A DNA stretch of 54,622 bases from Hydrogenophaga sp. (GCF_028698005.1 NZ_JAQVEJ010000002.1:1-54622); one strand, 5' to 3'. Shown: positions 8,803 to 18,351, counted from the stretch's first letter. Translations and numbers: made by a program. Notes: a model not told the origin generated them from the letters alone.

Positions 8803-9870
8803 ATGCAAGACGACCTGTTTGGCTGCCCGCCGCCACCCCCGACCCAGCCGCCCGGTCCGGCCCGCGCGCCGCGGCGCGCGGGCAGCGGGGTACAACCCGC
8901 CGCCCACGACGAGGCCTTGCATGCACTGGCCGCCGCCTTGCCGGCCCGGCTGCGCCTGGGCACCTCGTCCTGGAGTTACCCGGGCTGGGCCGGCATCGTC
9001 TGGGATGCGGCGCATGCCGAGAGCAGGCTGTCGCGAAGCGGGCTCACCGCCTACGCCCAGCACCCGCTGCTGCGCAGCGTCTGCATCGACCGGGGCTTCT
9101 ACCGCCCACTGACCGAGGCCGAGTTCGCGCGCCATGCCGCCCAGGTGCCCGACGATTTCCGCTTCGTCGTCAAGGCGCCGGCACTCGTGACCGATGCCCA
9201 GGTGCGTGGCGAGGATGGCAGGGGCCGCCAGACGAACCCGGCCTTTCTCGACCCGACGCTGGCGGTCCAGACCTTCGTCGCGCCCGCCCTGGCCGGCCTG
9301 GGCGACAAGGTGGGGGCACTGGTGTTCCAGATCAGTCCCCTGCCTTTCCTGCAGTTGCAGCGCCTGCCGCAGTTGCTGGAGCAGCTGCGCCTGATGCTCA
9401 AGGCCCTGCCCGACGTGCGCGGCAGCACGCCGGACGGCGTGGTCGCGGTGGAAGTGCGCGACCCCGAGTGGCTGCACCCGTCGGTGGCACCGGCACTCGC
9501 CAGCGTGCTGCGCGACGCCGGTGTCACCTATTGCCTGGGCCTGCACGCCAAGATGCCGCGCATGGCCGAACAGTTGCCGCTGCTGCGGGCACTCTGGCCC
9601 GGTCCGCTGGTCTGCCGCTGGAACCTCAACCCGCTGCACGGTGCCTACGGCTACGAGGATGCGCGACGCGACTACAGCCCGTACGACCGCATCCACGACA
9701 TCGACGAAGAAACCCGGGCCCTGATCGCGCGCACGGTGCGCGGTGTCACCGGCGCCGGACAGAATGCCTATGTGACGATCAGCAACAAGGCCGAAGGCTG
9801 CGCGCCACTGTCCGCCCGGGCCCTGGCCGAACGACTGGCCGGCCCCCCGGAGAGCGCACCCGGGCGCTGA
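8803..9870 (+). CDS. DUF72 (YecE-like) family protein
   Basis: A 355-residue member of the DUF72 family, which adopts a TIM-barrel-like fold of unknown function. Family signatures are clear: GTSSWSYPGW near the N-terminus, DFRFVVKAP in the middle, VAVEVRDPEWL, and SNKAEGCAPLSA near the C-terminus. The N-terminal 40 or so residues are Pro/Arg-rich and probably disordered. I chose the ATG at 8803; an in-frame GTG lies 13 codons upstream. The nearest neighbour is the divergent tex gene, which gives no hint about function. Confidence 0.85.
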   Translation: MQDDLFGCPPPPPTQPPGPARAPRRAGSGVQPAAHDEALHALAAALPARLRLGTSSWSYPGWAGIVWDAAHAESRLSRSGLTAYAQHPLLRSVCIDRGFYRPLTEAEFARHAAQVPDDFRFVVKAPALVTDAQVRGEDGRGRQTNPAFLDPTLAVQTFVAPALAGLGDKVGALVFQISPLPFLQLQRLPQLLEQLRLMLKALPDVRGSTPDGVVAVEVRDPEWLHPSVAPALASVLRDAGVTYCLGLHAKMPRMAEQLPLLRALWPGPLVCRWNLNPLHGAYGYEDARRDYSPYDRIHDIDEETRALIARTVRGVTGAGQNAYVTISNKAEGCAPLSARALAERLAGPPESAPGR

Positions 9871-9876
9871 TCTCCA

Positions 9877-11262
9877 TCAGCGCGGAGGTGTCACGCGCAC
9901 GCGCAGCGTGCTGCTGACACCGGCCAGCAGGGCACAGCCGGCACCCAGCAACAGCGCGACGGTTTCGCCCTGGCCATCGTGCTGGTCCCACACCGCGTAG
10001 ATGGCCGCCAGCAACACCGCCCCCAGAGATTGCCCGGTGAGCCGTGCGGTGCCCACCGAACCGCTGGCAGCGCCGCTGCGGTGCAGCGGCGCCGAGGTGA
10101 CGATGGTGTGGTTGTTGGGCGTCTGGAACAGCGCAAAACCGCCACCGCACAGCGCCATGCGCCAGGCAACATCCCAGCCGGCAGGATGATCGGGCAGCAC
10201 GGCCAGCAGCAGCAGGCCCGTGGCAAACACGACCATGCCGATGCCGCCCAGCCAGCCATCGGCGTAGCGTCCGATCAGGCGCCCGACGACCGGTGCCATC
10301 ACCACCGCGGCCAGCGGCCAGGCCGTCATCAGCAGACCCGCCGACAGGTGGCTGCGGCCATGCACCTCCAGCAGCAGGAAGGGCAGCGACACGAAGGTCA
10401 ATGTCTGGGCACAGAACGCGCACAGCGACGCCGTCATGGACAGTGCGAAGACCGGGATGCGCAGCAGGTCCACCGGGAACATCGGCGCCGGCAGGTGCCA
10501 CTGGCGGCGCATGAGAACCCCACCGGCCAGCACACCAGCCCCCAGCAGCGTCAGCCCCAGGGGCACGTTGGCGCTCTCGCCGCGCCCCCCCAACTGGTCG
10601 GCGCCAATGAACACCAGCGTGAACATGATGGTGTTGAGCAGCACATCCAGCACCGAGAGTCCGGCCGCCGGATGCTCACGGGGCGGATTGAACGGCAGCG
10701 CCTGGCGCCCAAGCCAGAGCGTGAACAGGCCCAGAGGCACATTCAGTGCAAACAGCCAGGGCCAGTTGCCCACCGACAGGATGGCTGCCGCCACCGCGGG
10801 GCCGGCCATGGTCGAGGTCGCCACCACCACGGAATTGATGGCCATGCCACGGCCCAGCCGCGCGCGCGGGTAGATCAGCCGCACCATGGCAGTGTTCACG
10901 CTCATGATGCCGGCCGCACCCAGCCCCTGCAGCGCCCGCGCCCACGTGAGCGCCGTCAGCGAGGTGGCCATCATGGCCGCCGCCGAGGCCAGCACGAACA
11001 GTGCCATCCCCACCAGGTACACACGCCGGTAGCCGAAGCGGTCACCCAGCGAGGCCAGCGGCAGCAGCAGGACCAGCGAGGCGATCTGGTAGGCGTTGAC
11101 CACCCAGATCGTCTCCGAGGCGCCGGCGTTGAGTTCACGCGCAATGCCGGGCAGCGCCAGATTGACGATGCTGCCATCGAGCACGGCCACCGTCAGGCCC
11201 ATCATGATGACCAGCACGGCCCGCCAGCGCTGTGGCGGGGGCAGGCCGTCGCCGGCGGTCAA
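9877..11262 (-). CDS. DHA2-type MFS drug exporter (EmrB/QacA-like)
   Basis: Multi-spanning major facilitator, 461 residues, consistent with a 14-helix DHA2 exporter. The motif GSIVNLALPGIARELN lies in the first membrane region. The loop with ASLGDRFGYRRVYL is the MFS motif A, and GLGAAGIMSV is in a later helix. The start is a TTG that overlaps the stop codon of the upstream bcr-like gene (TTGA), so the two transporters are probably translationally coupled. Starting at the next ATG would remove much of the first helix. The substrate is unknown. Confidence 0.82.
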   Translation of the reverse strand: MTAGDGLPPPQRWRAVLVIMMGLTVAVLDGSIVNLALPGIARELNAGASETIWVVNAYQIASLVLLLPLASLGDRFGYRRVYLVGMALFVLASAAAMMATSLTALTWARALQGLGAAGIMSVNTAMVRLIYPRARLGRGMAINSVVVATSTMAGPAVAAAILSVGNWPWLFALNVPLGLFTLWLGRQALPFNPPREHPAAGLSVLDVLLNTIMFTLVFIGADQLGGRGESANVPLGLTLLGAGVLAGGVLMRRQWHLPAPMFPVDLLRIPVFALSMTASLCAFCAQTLTFVSLPFLLLEVHGRSHLSAGLLMTAWPLAAVVMAPVVGRLIGRYADGWLGGIGMVVFATGLLLLAVLPDHPAGWDVAWRMALCGGGFALFQTPNNHTIVTSAPLHRSGAASGSVGTARLTGQSLGAVLLAAIYAVWDQHDGQGETVALLLGAGCALLAGVSSTLRVRVTPPR

Positions 11263-12503
11263 CGGACCACCTCGGGCGCCGGGCCCGGTCGAGGCTGACC
11301 ACCCAGGGTGATCCAGGCCAGCGTCATGCTGGTCAGCGCACAGGTGGCCATGCCCGCCACCATGGGCAGAGGCTCGCCATTGGCAAACAGACCCACCACA
11401 CCCATGGCCACGGCACCGCACAGCATCTGCAGGGTTCCCATCAGGGCCGATGCCGTTCCCGCGATCGCGCCGTGCGCGTCCAGCGCCAGCACCGATGTCG
11501 TGGGGACCACCAGTCCCATGAAGGCACTGGAGACGAAAAACAGCACGATCAGCACCACCAGCCGGTCGCCACCGAGCAGATAGAAAGACAGCAGTGTCGC
11601 CATCAGCAGGCCCGAGGCGGTCGTGGCGAACTTCACCAGCCGGGGCAACCCGATGCGCCGACCCAGAGGGCTCGTGAACTGCGCGGCACCGATGAAGGCC
11701 ACCGAATTGAGCGAAAAGGCCAGGCTGTACTGCGTGGGTGTCAGGCCGTAGTGGTTGATCATCACGAAGGCCGAGCCTGCCAGGTACACAAAGAAGCCGG
11801 ACATGGTCGCGGCACCAATGAACACCAGGCCCAGGTAATGCGCATCGCGCAGCAGCAGCCCATAGCTGCGCAGCGCACCGCCCAGGCTGCTGCCCATGCG
11901 CAGTCCCTCGCTGCGCGTTTCGGCCACCGCACCGCGCAACATCAGCATGCCGGCCACGGCGGCCAGTGCAACCACCCAGAACACGCCACGCCAGCCGGTG
12001 ATCGCGATCACCACGCTGCCGGTCAGCGGGGCCAGGATGGGCGAAACGCTGAACACCAGCATCAGCAGCGACATCAGCCGCGCGGCTTCCGTGCCCGTGT
12101 GCAGGTCACGCACGATGGCCCTGGGAATGACCCCGCCAGCGGCCGCGCCCAGGCCCTGCAGGAAGCGCAGGGCGATCAGCATCTGGATGTCCGTGGCCAG
12201 TGCACAACCCACGCTGGCGAGCGTGAACAGGCCCAGACCGAAGTACAGCGGCGGCTTGCGCCCGACCATGTCGGAAACGGGACCATAGAGCAACTGGCCC
12301 AGGCCCAGCGAGATGAAGAACGCCGTCAGGCTCAGTTGCACGGTACCCACATCGGCCCTCAGGCTGCGCCCGATATCGGGCAGGGCCGGCAGGTACATGT
12401 CGATGGCAAACGGACCGATCGCGGACAGCAGACCCAGAACCAGGGCCAGGGAAAAGTGGCGGTGAATAGGCATCAGGCGATTGTCGCGCGCACCGCGCTG
12501 CAT
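11259..12503 (-). CDS. Bcr/CflA family multidrug efflux MFS transporter
   Basis: A 414-residue 12-helix transporter of the DHA1 Bcr/CflA group. The signature IDMYLPALPDIGRSL in helix 1 and YGPVSDMVGRKPPLYFGL (motif A) after helix 2 are typical, as is FLQGLGAAAGGVIPRAIVRD in the third/fourth helix region. An AAGGTG sequence about 10 nt upstream supports the ATG at 12503; a second ATG ten codons in is possible. It overlaps the next exporter gene by 4 nt. It may export drugs, amino acids or sulfonamide-like compounds, as homologs do; the natural substrate is not visible. Confidence 0.85.
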   Translation of the reverse strand: MQRGARDNRLMPIHRHFSLALVLGLLSAIGPFAIDMYLPALPDIGRSLRADVGTVQLSLTAFFISLGLGQLLYGPVSDMVGRKPPLYFGLGLFTLASVGCALATDIQMLIALRFLQGLGAAAGGVIPRAIVRDLHTGTEAARLMSLLMLVFSVSPILAPLTGSVVIAITGWRGVFWVVALAAVAGMLMLRGAVAETRSEGLRMGSSLGGALRSYGLLLRDAHYLGLVFIGAATMSGFFVYLAGSAFVMINHYGLTPTQYSLAFSLNSVAFIGAAQFTSPLGRRIGLPRLVKFATTASGLLMATLLSFYLLGGDRLVVLIVLFFVSSAFMGLVVPTTSVLALDAHGAIAGTASALMGTLQMLCGAVAMGVVGLFANGEPLPMVAGMATCALTSMTLAWITLGGQPRPGPAPEVVR

Positions 12504-12590
12504 GGCGGCCGCACCTTGTCTTCAGCCTTCGTTGGCGCTAGGTTTTTGCGCGGGCATGGCCCACGCGATCCACACGTCCTGCCCGGTGTG

Positions 12591-13496
12591 TCAGGTGCCC
12601 CGCAACTGGGCCCGCAGGGCGGCGCCGATCTCGGGTCGCTCGGCGAAAGGATCGGGCGGGTTCACGCCCGCCACGATCGCATCGAAGCGTGCACGTGCGT
12701 TGCCCAGGGCCTGGGGGTGGCTGTAGATGTAGAAGCGGTCGTCCCGCATGGCATCGAACACCTTCTGCGCCACCTCGGCGGCGCTGATCTTGCCCGCGCT
12801 GACCGCCTTGTCGAGCATGGCCTGGCTGATGAGCTGGCTCTTCGTGGCCGGCTCGCCCGCCAGCTCGGCCGGCCTGTTGCGCTGGCTTTGGCCGATGCCG
12901 GTGGCGACAAAATAAGGGCACAGCACGCTCGCGCTCACCTGGTCGGTGACCAGCCGCAGATCCTGGTACAGCGTTTCGCTCAGGCTCACCACCGCGTGCT
13001 TGCTCACGTTGTACACGCCCATGTTCGGCGGCGTGAGCAGTCCCGCCATGCTGGCGGTGTTGACGATGTGCCCGCGGTAGGCCGGATCGGCCTGGGCGGC
13101 GGCGAGCATCATGGGCGTGAACAGCCGCACGCCGTGGATCACCCCCCAGACGTTGACGCCGAGCACCCACGCCCAGTCGCGCACCGAGTTTTCCCAGATC
13201 AGGCCACCGGAACCCACGCCCGCGTTGTTGAACACGACATGCGGCGCACCGAAACGCGCCTGCACCGCCTGCGCCAGCGCCTCCATCTGTGCGGCGTCGG
13301 ACACATCCACACACTGCGCGAGCACCGGTGCGCCGGCGGCCTGCATCTCGGCGGCCGCGGCATCGAGCGCGTCCTGCTGCACGTCCACCAGCACGAGGTT
13401 CATGCCCAGCCGCGCGCCAATGCGTGCGCATGCCAGACCGAAGCCGGAGCCGGCCCCGGTGAGCACCGCCGTCTTGCCCTTGAAATCCGAAATCAT
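12591..13496 (-). CDS. SDR family oxidoreductase
   Basis: Classical short-chain dehydrogenase, 301 residues. It has the cofactor motif TGAGSGFG near residue 13, NNAG near 90, an Asn in the fourth strand region, catalytic Ser in NTASMAG and the YNVSK active-site pair. The long C-terminus (ISQAMLDKAV to the end) is typical of SDRs fused to lipid or steroid-like catabolic operons. A GAGGAG ribosome binding site precedes the ATG at 13496. It lies 30 bp downstream of the acetyltransferase gene. Substrate unknown. Confidence 0.88.
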   Translation of the reverse strand: MISDFKGKTAVLTGAGSGFGLACARIGARLGMNLVLVDVQQDALDAAAAEMQAAGAPVLAQCVDVSDAAQMEALAQAVQARFGAPHVVFNNAGVGSGGLIWENSVRDWAWVLGVNVWGVIHGVRLFTPMMLAAAQADPAYRGHIVNTASMAGLLTPPNMGVYNVSKHAVVSLSETLYQDLRLVTDQVSASVLCPYFVATGIGQSQRNRPAELAGEPATKSQLISQAMLDKAVSAGKISAAEVAQKVFDAMRDDRFYIYSHPQALGNARARFDAIVAGVNPPDPFAERPEIGAALRAQLRGT

Positions 13497-13525
13497 GCCT
13501 GTGGTCTCCTCGGTGGTGGTCGCCT

Positions 13526-14017
13526 TCAGGGGCGGATCATCTCGATGTGCGGGATGCCATCCTCGACGTACGGCTTGTTGTCCGAGATGAAACCGTGCCG
13601 GTTGTAGAAAGCTTCGAGATGGGCCTGCGCACCGATGCGGATGGGTTGCACGCCCCAGAGCGCATGCAGCATGCGGATGGAGGTCGCCATGAGCGCATGG
13701 CCGAGTCCGCTGCCCCGCACCGACGGCGCCGTCGCCACCCGGCCGATGCTGGCCTCGGCAAACCCGCGCCCCGCCGGCACCAGCCGCGTCGAGGCCAGCA
13801 GCCTCACGCCACCCTCGCCGTCCGGCGCTTCGCCCAGCACATGCAGGCAACCGGCATCGAGCCCATCCAGGTCCAGGAACACGCAGCGCTGCTCGACCAC
13901 GAACACCTCCGAGCGCAATCGCAGCAGCCGGTACAGCGTATCGGCCGACATGGCATGAAAAGGCAGGCAGCGCCAGGCAAGCCCGGTACCGGCATCGTGA
14001 TCAGAAAGGCCGTTCAA
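13526..14017 (-). CDS. elaA: GNAT N-acetyltransferase, ElaA family
   Basis: A 163-residue acetyltransferase. LRSEVFVVEQRCVFLDLDGLD is the characteristic ElaA N-terminal region, and VRGSGLGHALM is the acetyl-CoA binding motif A (R/Q-x-x-G-x-G/A). The C-terminal IGAQAHLEAFYNRHGF is also typical. The apparent start is a TTG at 14017, since an internal ATG would cut off the first conserved strand. The biological substrate of ElaA proteins is not established. It sits within a minus-strand group of lipid-type metabolic genes. Confidence 0.85.
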   Translation of the reverse strand: MNGLSDHDAGTGLAWRCLPFHAMSADTLYRLLRLRSEVFVVEQRCVFLDLDGLDAGCLHVLGEAPDGEGGVRLLASTRLVPAGRGFAEASIGRVATAPSVRGSGLGHALMATSIRMLHALWGVQPIRIGAQAHLEAFYNRHGFISDNKPYVEDGIPHIEMIRP

Positions 14018-14075
14018 AGGGGTCGTTCCCGGATTTCGTCGAAAGAATGCCGCTGCCGCCGATACACGATGTCAC

Positions 14076-15092
14076 TCAGATCAGCTTCACGAGCTGCTTG
14101 CCCAGGTTCCTGCCCTTGAGCAGACCCAGGAAGGCCTCGGGCGCCGATTCGATGCCCTGTGCGATGGTCTCGCGCGGCCGCAGCTTGCCCTGCGCCACCA
14201 GGCCACCCAGCTCGGCCAGCGCCTCGGGCCAGACTTCCATGTGCTCGCTGACGATGAAGCCCTCGAGCTTGAGCCGGCTGATGAGAATCAGCGACGGGTT
14301 GGTCATGGGCAGCGGCTGGCCGTCGTAACCGGCGATCATGCCGCACAGCGCGATGCGCCCGAAGGCGTTCATGCGCAGCATGACGGCGTCCATCACCATG
14401 CCGCCGACGTTTTCGAAATAGCCGTCGATGCCCTTGGGGCAGACATCCTTGAGTGCCTTGGCCAGCGAATACGCGTCCTTGTGCTGGCGGTAGTCCACAC
14501 AGGCGTCGTAGCCCAGTTCCTGCACCGCGTACTGGCACTTCTCGGGGCCACCGGCAATGCCCACCACGCGGCAGCCGCGCGCCTTGGCCAGCGCTGCAAA
14601 CGCGCTGCCGACCGCCCCCGTCGCGGCACTGACCACCACCGTGTCGCCCGCCTGGGGCGCGATGATCTTCACCAGGCCGTACCAGGCCGTGACACCCGGC
14701 ATGCCGACGGCGCCCAGGTAGTACGACAGCGGCACATGGGTGGTGTCCACCTTGCGCAGCGCGCCGGGCTGGCTGGCGTCGACCACGCTCCACTCCTGCC
14801 AGCCCCCCATGCCCACCACCTTGTCGCCGGGCTGGAACTTCGGGTGCCGCGACTCGACCACCTCGCCCACCGTGCCACCGATCATCACCTCGCCCAGCGG
14901 CTGGCATGCCGCATAGCTCTTGCTGTCGTTCATGCGCCCGCGCATGTAGGGATCGAGGCTGAGGAAATGGTGGCGCACCAGCACCTGGCCTTCCTGCAGG
15001 GCCGGGGTTTCGCTGCTCACGAGCTTGAAGTTGTCGGCGGTGGCCTCGCCCTGGGGGCGGTTGTCGAGCAGGATCTGGCGGTTGGTTGGCAT
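14076..15092 (-). CDS. NADP-dependent medium-chain reductase (CurA/leukotriene B4 12-hydroxydehydrogenase type)
   Basis: A 338-residue zinc-independent medium-chain dehydrogenase/reductase. The N-terminus with SLDPYMRGRM and the cofactor-domain motif VSAATGAVGS match the prostaglandin reductase/CurA family, which reduces alpha,beta-unsaturated ketones or aldehydes with NADPH. GYFENVGG near the middle of the second domain is also a family signature. It lies 30 bp after the thioesterase gene and is probably in the same operon. A role in reducing enone intermediates or detoxifying reactive carbonyls is plausible but inferred. Confidence 0.88.
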   Translation of the reverse strand: MPTNRQILLDNRPQGEATADNFKLVSSETPALQEGQVLVRHHFLSLDPYMRGRMNDSKSYAACQPLGEVMIGGTVGEVVESRHPKFQPGDKVVGMGGWQEWSVVDASQPGALRKVDTTHVPLSYYLGAVGMPGVTAWYGLVKIIAPQAGDTVVVSAATGAVGSAFAALAKARGCRVVGIAGGPEKCQYAVQELGYDACVDYRQHKDAYSLAKALKDVCPKGIDGYFENVGGMVMDAVMLRMNAFGRIALCGMIAGYDGQPLPMTNPSLILISRLKLEGFIVSEHMEVWPEALAELGGLVAQGKLRPRETIAQGIESAPEAFLGLLKGRNLGKQLVKLI

Positions 15093-15122
15093 CGTTGGGC
15101 TCCGGTGGGTTCTACGGGATGT

Positions 15123-15551
15123 TCAGTCGGTCCTGATCGTATTGAGCGGCTGTGTCTTGCGTCCGCCGACCGGCAGCCGGGGCACGTACTTGAACGTGCC
15201 CGTGGCATGGGCACACAGGCGGCCCTGCGCGTCGACAATGCGGCCTTCGGTGAAAGCCATGGTGGCCGTGCGGTGCAGCAGCCGGCCCCGCGCCAGCAAC
15301 GCGCCCTGCGCGGGACGCATGAAGCTGGTCTTCATTTCGATGGTGACGCAGCCCATGCCCGGCTCGACGGAACGCGCCGCGTGGGCCATGGCCACGTCCA
15401 GCAGGGTCATGCTGGCACCGCCGTGCACCACGCTGAACGAGTTCTCGTGTTCGGGCCGGGGCGCGAAGGCGATCTCGGCCTCACCGCCCTCGAACTTCCG
15501 CAGCTCGAAGCCCAGCAGCTCGACGAAAGGAATGTGTACTTCAAAGTTCAT
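15123..15551 (-). CDS. PaaI-type hotdog thioesterase
   Basis: A 142-residue hotdog-fold protein. VVHGGASMTLLDVAMAHAA is the family core, with the HGG loop and the acidic residue on the following helix. CVTIEMKTSFMRPA forms the next conserved strand. It probably hydrolyses an acyl-CoA ester. It lies between an SDR and a medium-chain reductase on the same strand with short gaps, consistent with one fatty or aromatic acid metabolic operon headed by acyl-CoA dehydrogenase. Confidence 0.87.
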   Translation of the reverse strand: MNFEVHIPFVELLGFELRKFEGGEAEIAFAPRPEHENSFSVVHGGASMTLLDVAMAHAARSVEPGMGCVTIEMKTSFMRPAQGALLARGRLLHRTATMAFTEGRIVDAQGRLCAHATGTFKYVPRLPVGGRKTQPLNTIRTD

Positions 15552-15584
15552 GGGTGAACGATACAGCCTCGCGGGCCCGGCTGC

Positions 15585-16376
15585 TCACCCTCCGGTGATG
15601 ATCGACACGCCGCCATCGACGGCCAGCCACTGTCCGGTGATGTGCTTGCCGGCGTCCGAGGCGTAGAGCACGGTGATGCCCTTGAGGTCCTCGTCATCGC
15701 CCAGGCGCCCCAGCGGGGCGTGCGCGGCCAGTTGGTCCTCGCCCATGGCCGCCAGCGTGCCCTTGGTCATCTTGCTCGGGAAGAAGCCCGGGCAGATGGC
15801 GTTGACGCGGATGCCACGGTCGCCCCACTCCGCCGCCAGCGCACGGGTGAAGTTGATCACCGCGCCCTTGGAGGTGTTGTAGGCGATGGTGTTCATGCCC
15901 CGGGGGTTGCCACCGAGACCCGCGATGGACGCGGTGTTGATGATGCTGCCCCGCTGGCGCGGAATCATGCTGCCCTTGGCGATGAGCTGGCTGAGCAGGA
16001 AGTAGCTGCGCACGTTCAGGTTCAGCACCTTGTCCCAGGCCTCCAGCGGATGGTCTTCGGCCGGCGCGCCCCAGGCCGCGCCCGCGTTGTTGACCAGGAT
16101 GTCCACGTCCCCGACGCGCTCCAGCGTCTCGGCAGCCAGGCGCCGGATCTGGTCCTCGTGCTGGCAGTCGGCGGCGATCCAGCGCGCGTCGATGCCCGCC
16201 GCCTGCAGCTCGGCCGTCGCCTGCTCCAGATCCTCGGCCTTGCGCGAGCTGATGACGAGACGGGCACCGGCCTCCCCGAGGGCGTGCGCCATCTGCAGGC
16301 CCAGACCGCGCGAACCGCCGGTCACCAGGGCCGTCTTGCCCTTGAGGTCAAAAAGCTGCTGAATGGTACGGGTCAT
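15585..16376 (-). CDS. SDR family oxidoreductase (FabG-like)
   Basis: Classical 263-residue SDR. It has TGGSRGLG at the cofactor site (about 19-26), NNAGAAWG, NTASIAGLG with the catalytic Ser, and YNTSKGA with the Tyr/Lys pair. PGFFPSKM follows, and the C-terminus ends GQWLAVDGGVS, as in 3-oxoacyl reductase-like and gluconate 5-dehydrogenase-like enzymes. It lies 23 bp downstream of the acyl-CoA dehydrogenase gene, so it probably acts on a beta-hydroxy or keto intermediate of the same pathway. The exact substrate is unknown. Confidence 0.88.
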   Translation of the reverse strand: MTRTIQQLFDLKGKTALVTGGSRGLGLQMAHALGEAGARLVISSRKAEDLEQATAELQAAGIDARWIAADCQHEDQIRRLAAETLERVGDVDILVNNAGAAWGAPAEDHPLEAWDKVLNLNVRSYFLLSQLIAKGSMIPRQRGSIINTASIAGLGGNPRGMNTIAYNTSKGAVINFTRALAAEWGDRGIRVNAICPGFFPSKMTKGTLAAMGEDQLAAHAPLGRLGDDEDLKGITVLYASDAGKHITGQWLAVDGGVSIITGG

Positions 16377-16399
16377 GTATGTCTCCTTGTCGATGGTGA

Positions 16400-18229
16400 T
16401 CAGAACGCATTCTCGGGCAGGGTGGCGCAGGTGAGGTCGCGCTCGCGCACCACCTTGAGCCAGGCGCCGATGCGTGGCAACTCATAGTGGAAGAAGTAGC
16501 GCGCGGCCGCCAGCCGTCCCTGGCGCGCGGGCGACGCCGGCAGCGCGATGGCCGCCAGCGCCACGTCGAGCCAGATCCAGGCCAGCACGGTGTGGCCGAA
16601 GGCCTGCATGTAGGGTACGGCATTGGCCAGCGCCGCCTGCGGATCGCCGGTGGCCCAGGCCGCCTGGGTCGCGGCGCCCACGTCCTGCAAGGCCTGCCCG
16701 AGCGCGTTGGCGCAGGCGGCCAGCTCGGGCACCTGGATGGCGCGCTCGATGGTGCGGTGGATGCGGCCGGCCAGCAACTGCAGTCCGCGGCCGCCCTCCA
16801 TCACCACCTTGCGGCCCAGCAGGTCCATCGCCTGGATACCGTGCGTGCCCTCGTGGATCATGTTCAGCCGGTTGTCGCGCCAGTACTGCTCGACCGGAAA
16901 GTCGCGCGTGTAACCATAACCGCCGTGGATCTGGATCGCCAGCGAATTGGCCTCCAGGCAGAACTCGCTGGGCCAGCTCTTGATGACGGGGGTGAGCACC
17001 TCCAGCAGCAGCCGCGCCTCATCGGCCGCCTCGGGCGTGCCCGTGCGCTGCTCGTCCACCAGCAGGGCACCGTACAGGCCCAGCGCCAGGGCGCCCTCGC
17101 AGTAGCTCTTCTGCGCCAGCAGCATGCGTTTGACGTCGGCGTGCTCGATGATGCGCACGGGCGGCGCACCCGCGTCCTTGCCGCCCATACCGAGCGGGCG
17201 GCCCTGCGGGCGGTTCTTCGCATAGTCGAGGCTGGCCTCGAACCCGGCATAGCCGAGCATCGTCGCCGCCATGCCGATGGCGATGCGCGCCTCGTTCATC
17301 ATGTGGAACATGCAGCGCAGGCCGTCGCCCGGGCGCCCCACGAGGTAACCGATGGCGCCGGCACCGCCGCGCACCGGGTAGCGGCCCTCACCGAAGTTGA
17401 GCAGCGTGTTGGTGGTGCCGCGCCAGCCCAGCTTGTGGTTCAGGCCCGCCAGCGCCACGTCGTTGCGCTCGCCGGTGAGCCGGCCCTCGGTGTCCACCAG
17501 GTGCTTGGGCACGATGAACAGCGATATGCCCCTGACGCCCGGCACCAGCCTGCCGTCGGCATCCGGGATCTTGGCCAGCACCAGGTGCACGATGTTCTCG
17601 GCCATCTCGTGGTCGCCCGAGGAGATCCACATCTTGTGGCCGTGCAGCCGGTAGCGTGGACCGAGCGGGTCGTCGGCCGATCCATCCCCGTCGGGCACGG
17701 CCCGCGTGGCCACATCGCTCAGGCTGGAGCCGGCCTGCGGTTCGGACAGGCACATGGTCCCGGTGAAACGCCCGTTGTATTCGTTGCGCGCGAACACCTG
17801 CCGCTGCCGTTCGGTGCCATGTGCCATCAGCAGGTTGGCATTGCCCGTGGTCAGCAGGTTGGCGCCGATGCTGACCGAGGCCTTGGCAAAGAAACTGTTG
17901 GCCGCGGACTCGACCACGAACGGCAACTGCATGCCACCCATGTCATAGTCCTGCGCCGCGCTGAGCATGCCCGACTCGGCGTAGGCCCGGCGGGCGTCGT
18001 GCGTCGCTTGCGGCAGGATCACCTTCTCGCCGTCGAACTGCGGCTCCTGGGTGTCCACGAGACGGTTGAAGGGCGCGAATTTTTCACGTGCGATGCGCTC
18101 GCAGGTGTCCAGCACCGCGCCAAAGGTCTCGCGCGAGTGGTCGGCGTAGCGTTCGCGCGCGGCGAGTGCCTCGGCCCGGAGCCAGTCGTGGAGCAGGAAG
18201 TCGAGGGTGGAGCGCAGGGATGTGGACAT
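16400..18229 (-). CDS. Large acyl-CoA dehydrogenase with C-terminal extension (DmdC/AidB-related group)
   Basis: A 609-residue flavoenzyme of the roughly 600-residue acyl-CoA dehydrogenase group. MCLSEPQAGSSLSD (about 159-172) is the FAD/substrate signature. QIHGGYGYTRDFPVEQYWRD (about 433-452) is the second dehydrogenase signature. Glu460 in the MIHEGTHGIQ segment is the expected catalytic base. The last 130 or so residues are a helical extension. Databases often label this group 3-methylmercaptopropionyl-CoA dehydrogenase; that substrate cannot be inferred here. The ATG at 18229 heads a run of genes reaching to 9877 and is divergent from a MarR regulator with a strong palindrome between them. 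Confidence 0.88.
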   Translation of the reverse strand: MSTSLRSTLDFLLHDWLRAEALAARERYADHSRETFGAVLDTCERIAREKFAPFNRLVDTQEPQFDGEKVILPQATHDARRAYAESGMLSAAQDYDMGGMQLPFVVESAANSFFAKASVSIGANLLTTGNANLLMAHGTERQRQVFARNEYNGRFTGTMCLSEPQAGSSLSDVATRAVPDGDGSADDPLGPRYRLHGHKMWISSGDHEMAENIVHLVLAKIPDADGRLVPGVRGISLFIVPKHLVDTEGRLTGERNDVALAGLNHKLGWRGTTNTLLNFGEGRYPVRGGAGAIGYLVGRPGDGLRCMFHMMNEARIAIGMAATMLGYAGFEASLDYAKNRPQGRPLGMGGKDAGAPPVRIIEHADVKRMLLAQKSYCEGALALGLYGALLVDEQRTGTPEAADEARLLLEVLTPVIKSWPSEFCLEANSLAIQIHGGYGYTRDFPVEQYWRDNRLNMIHEGTHGIQAMDLLGRKVVMEGGRGLQLLAGRIHRTIERAIQVPELAACANALGQALQDVGAATQAAWATGDPQAALANAVPYMQAFGHTVLAWIWLDVALAAIALPASPARQGRLAAARYFFHYELPRIGAWLKVVRERDLTCATLPENAF

Positions 18230-18325
18230 GCCGCAAATTATCAAAGCGCGCGCGCGTGCCCGCCTGTCCTTTGGGCGACGACCGCCGCACCTTTCCGGTG
18301 CGGATACCCGGGACAGGCCGCGGGT

Positions 18326-18351
18326 CAATTGGTTTGCATGCAAACAACTTG
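18326..18351. promoter_or_regulatory. Palindromic operator candidate between marR and the acyl-CoA dehydrogenase operon
   Basis: A perfect 14-bp palindrome GTTTGCATGCAAAC at 18332-18345 sits inside a longer symmetric element (18326-18351, 11 of 13 base pairs matching). It lies 46 nt before the marR start and about 97 nt before the divergent acyl-CoA dehydrogenase start. MarR dimers typically bind inverted repeats of this size in such shared regions. The simplest reading is autoregulation plus control of the catabolic operon. The assignment to this MarR is inference. Confidence 0.7.

Noticed and set aside
6602-9112. Very long open frame (over 800 codons) antisense to tex
   Set aside because: The opposite strand encodes Tex with every family motif. 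In GC-rich DNA stop codons are rare in antisense frames; the translated product is His/Gly/Val-rich without motifs.
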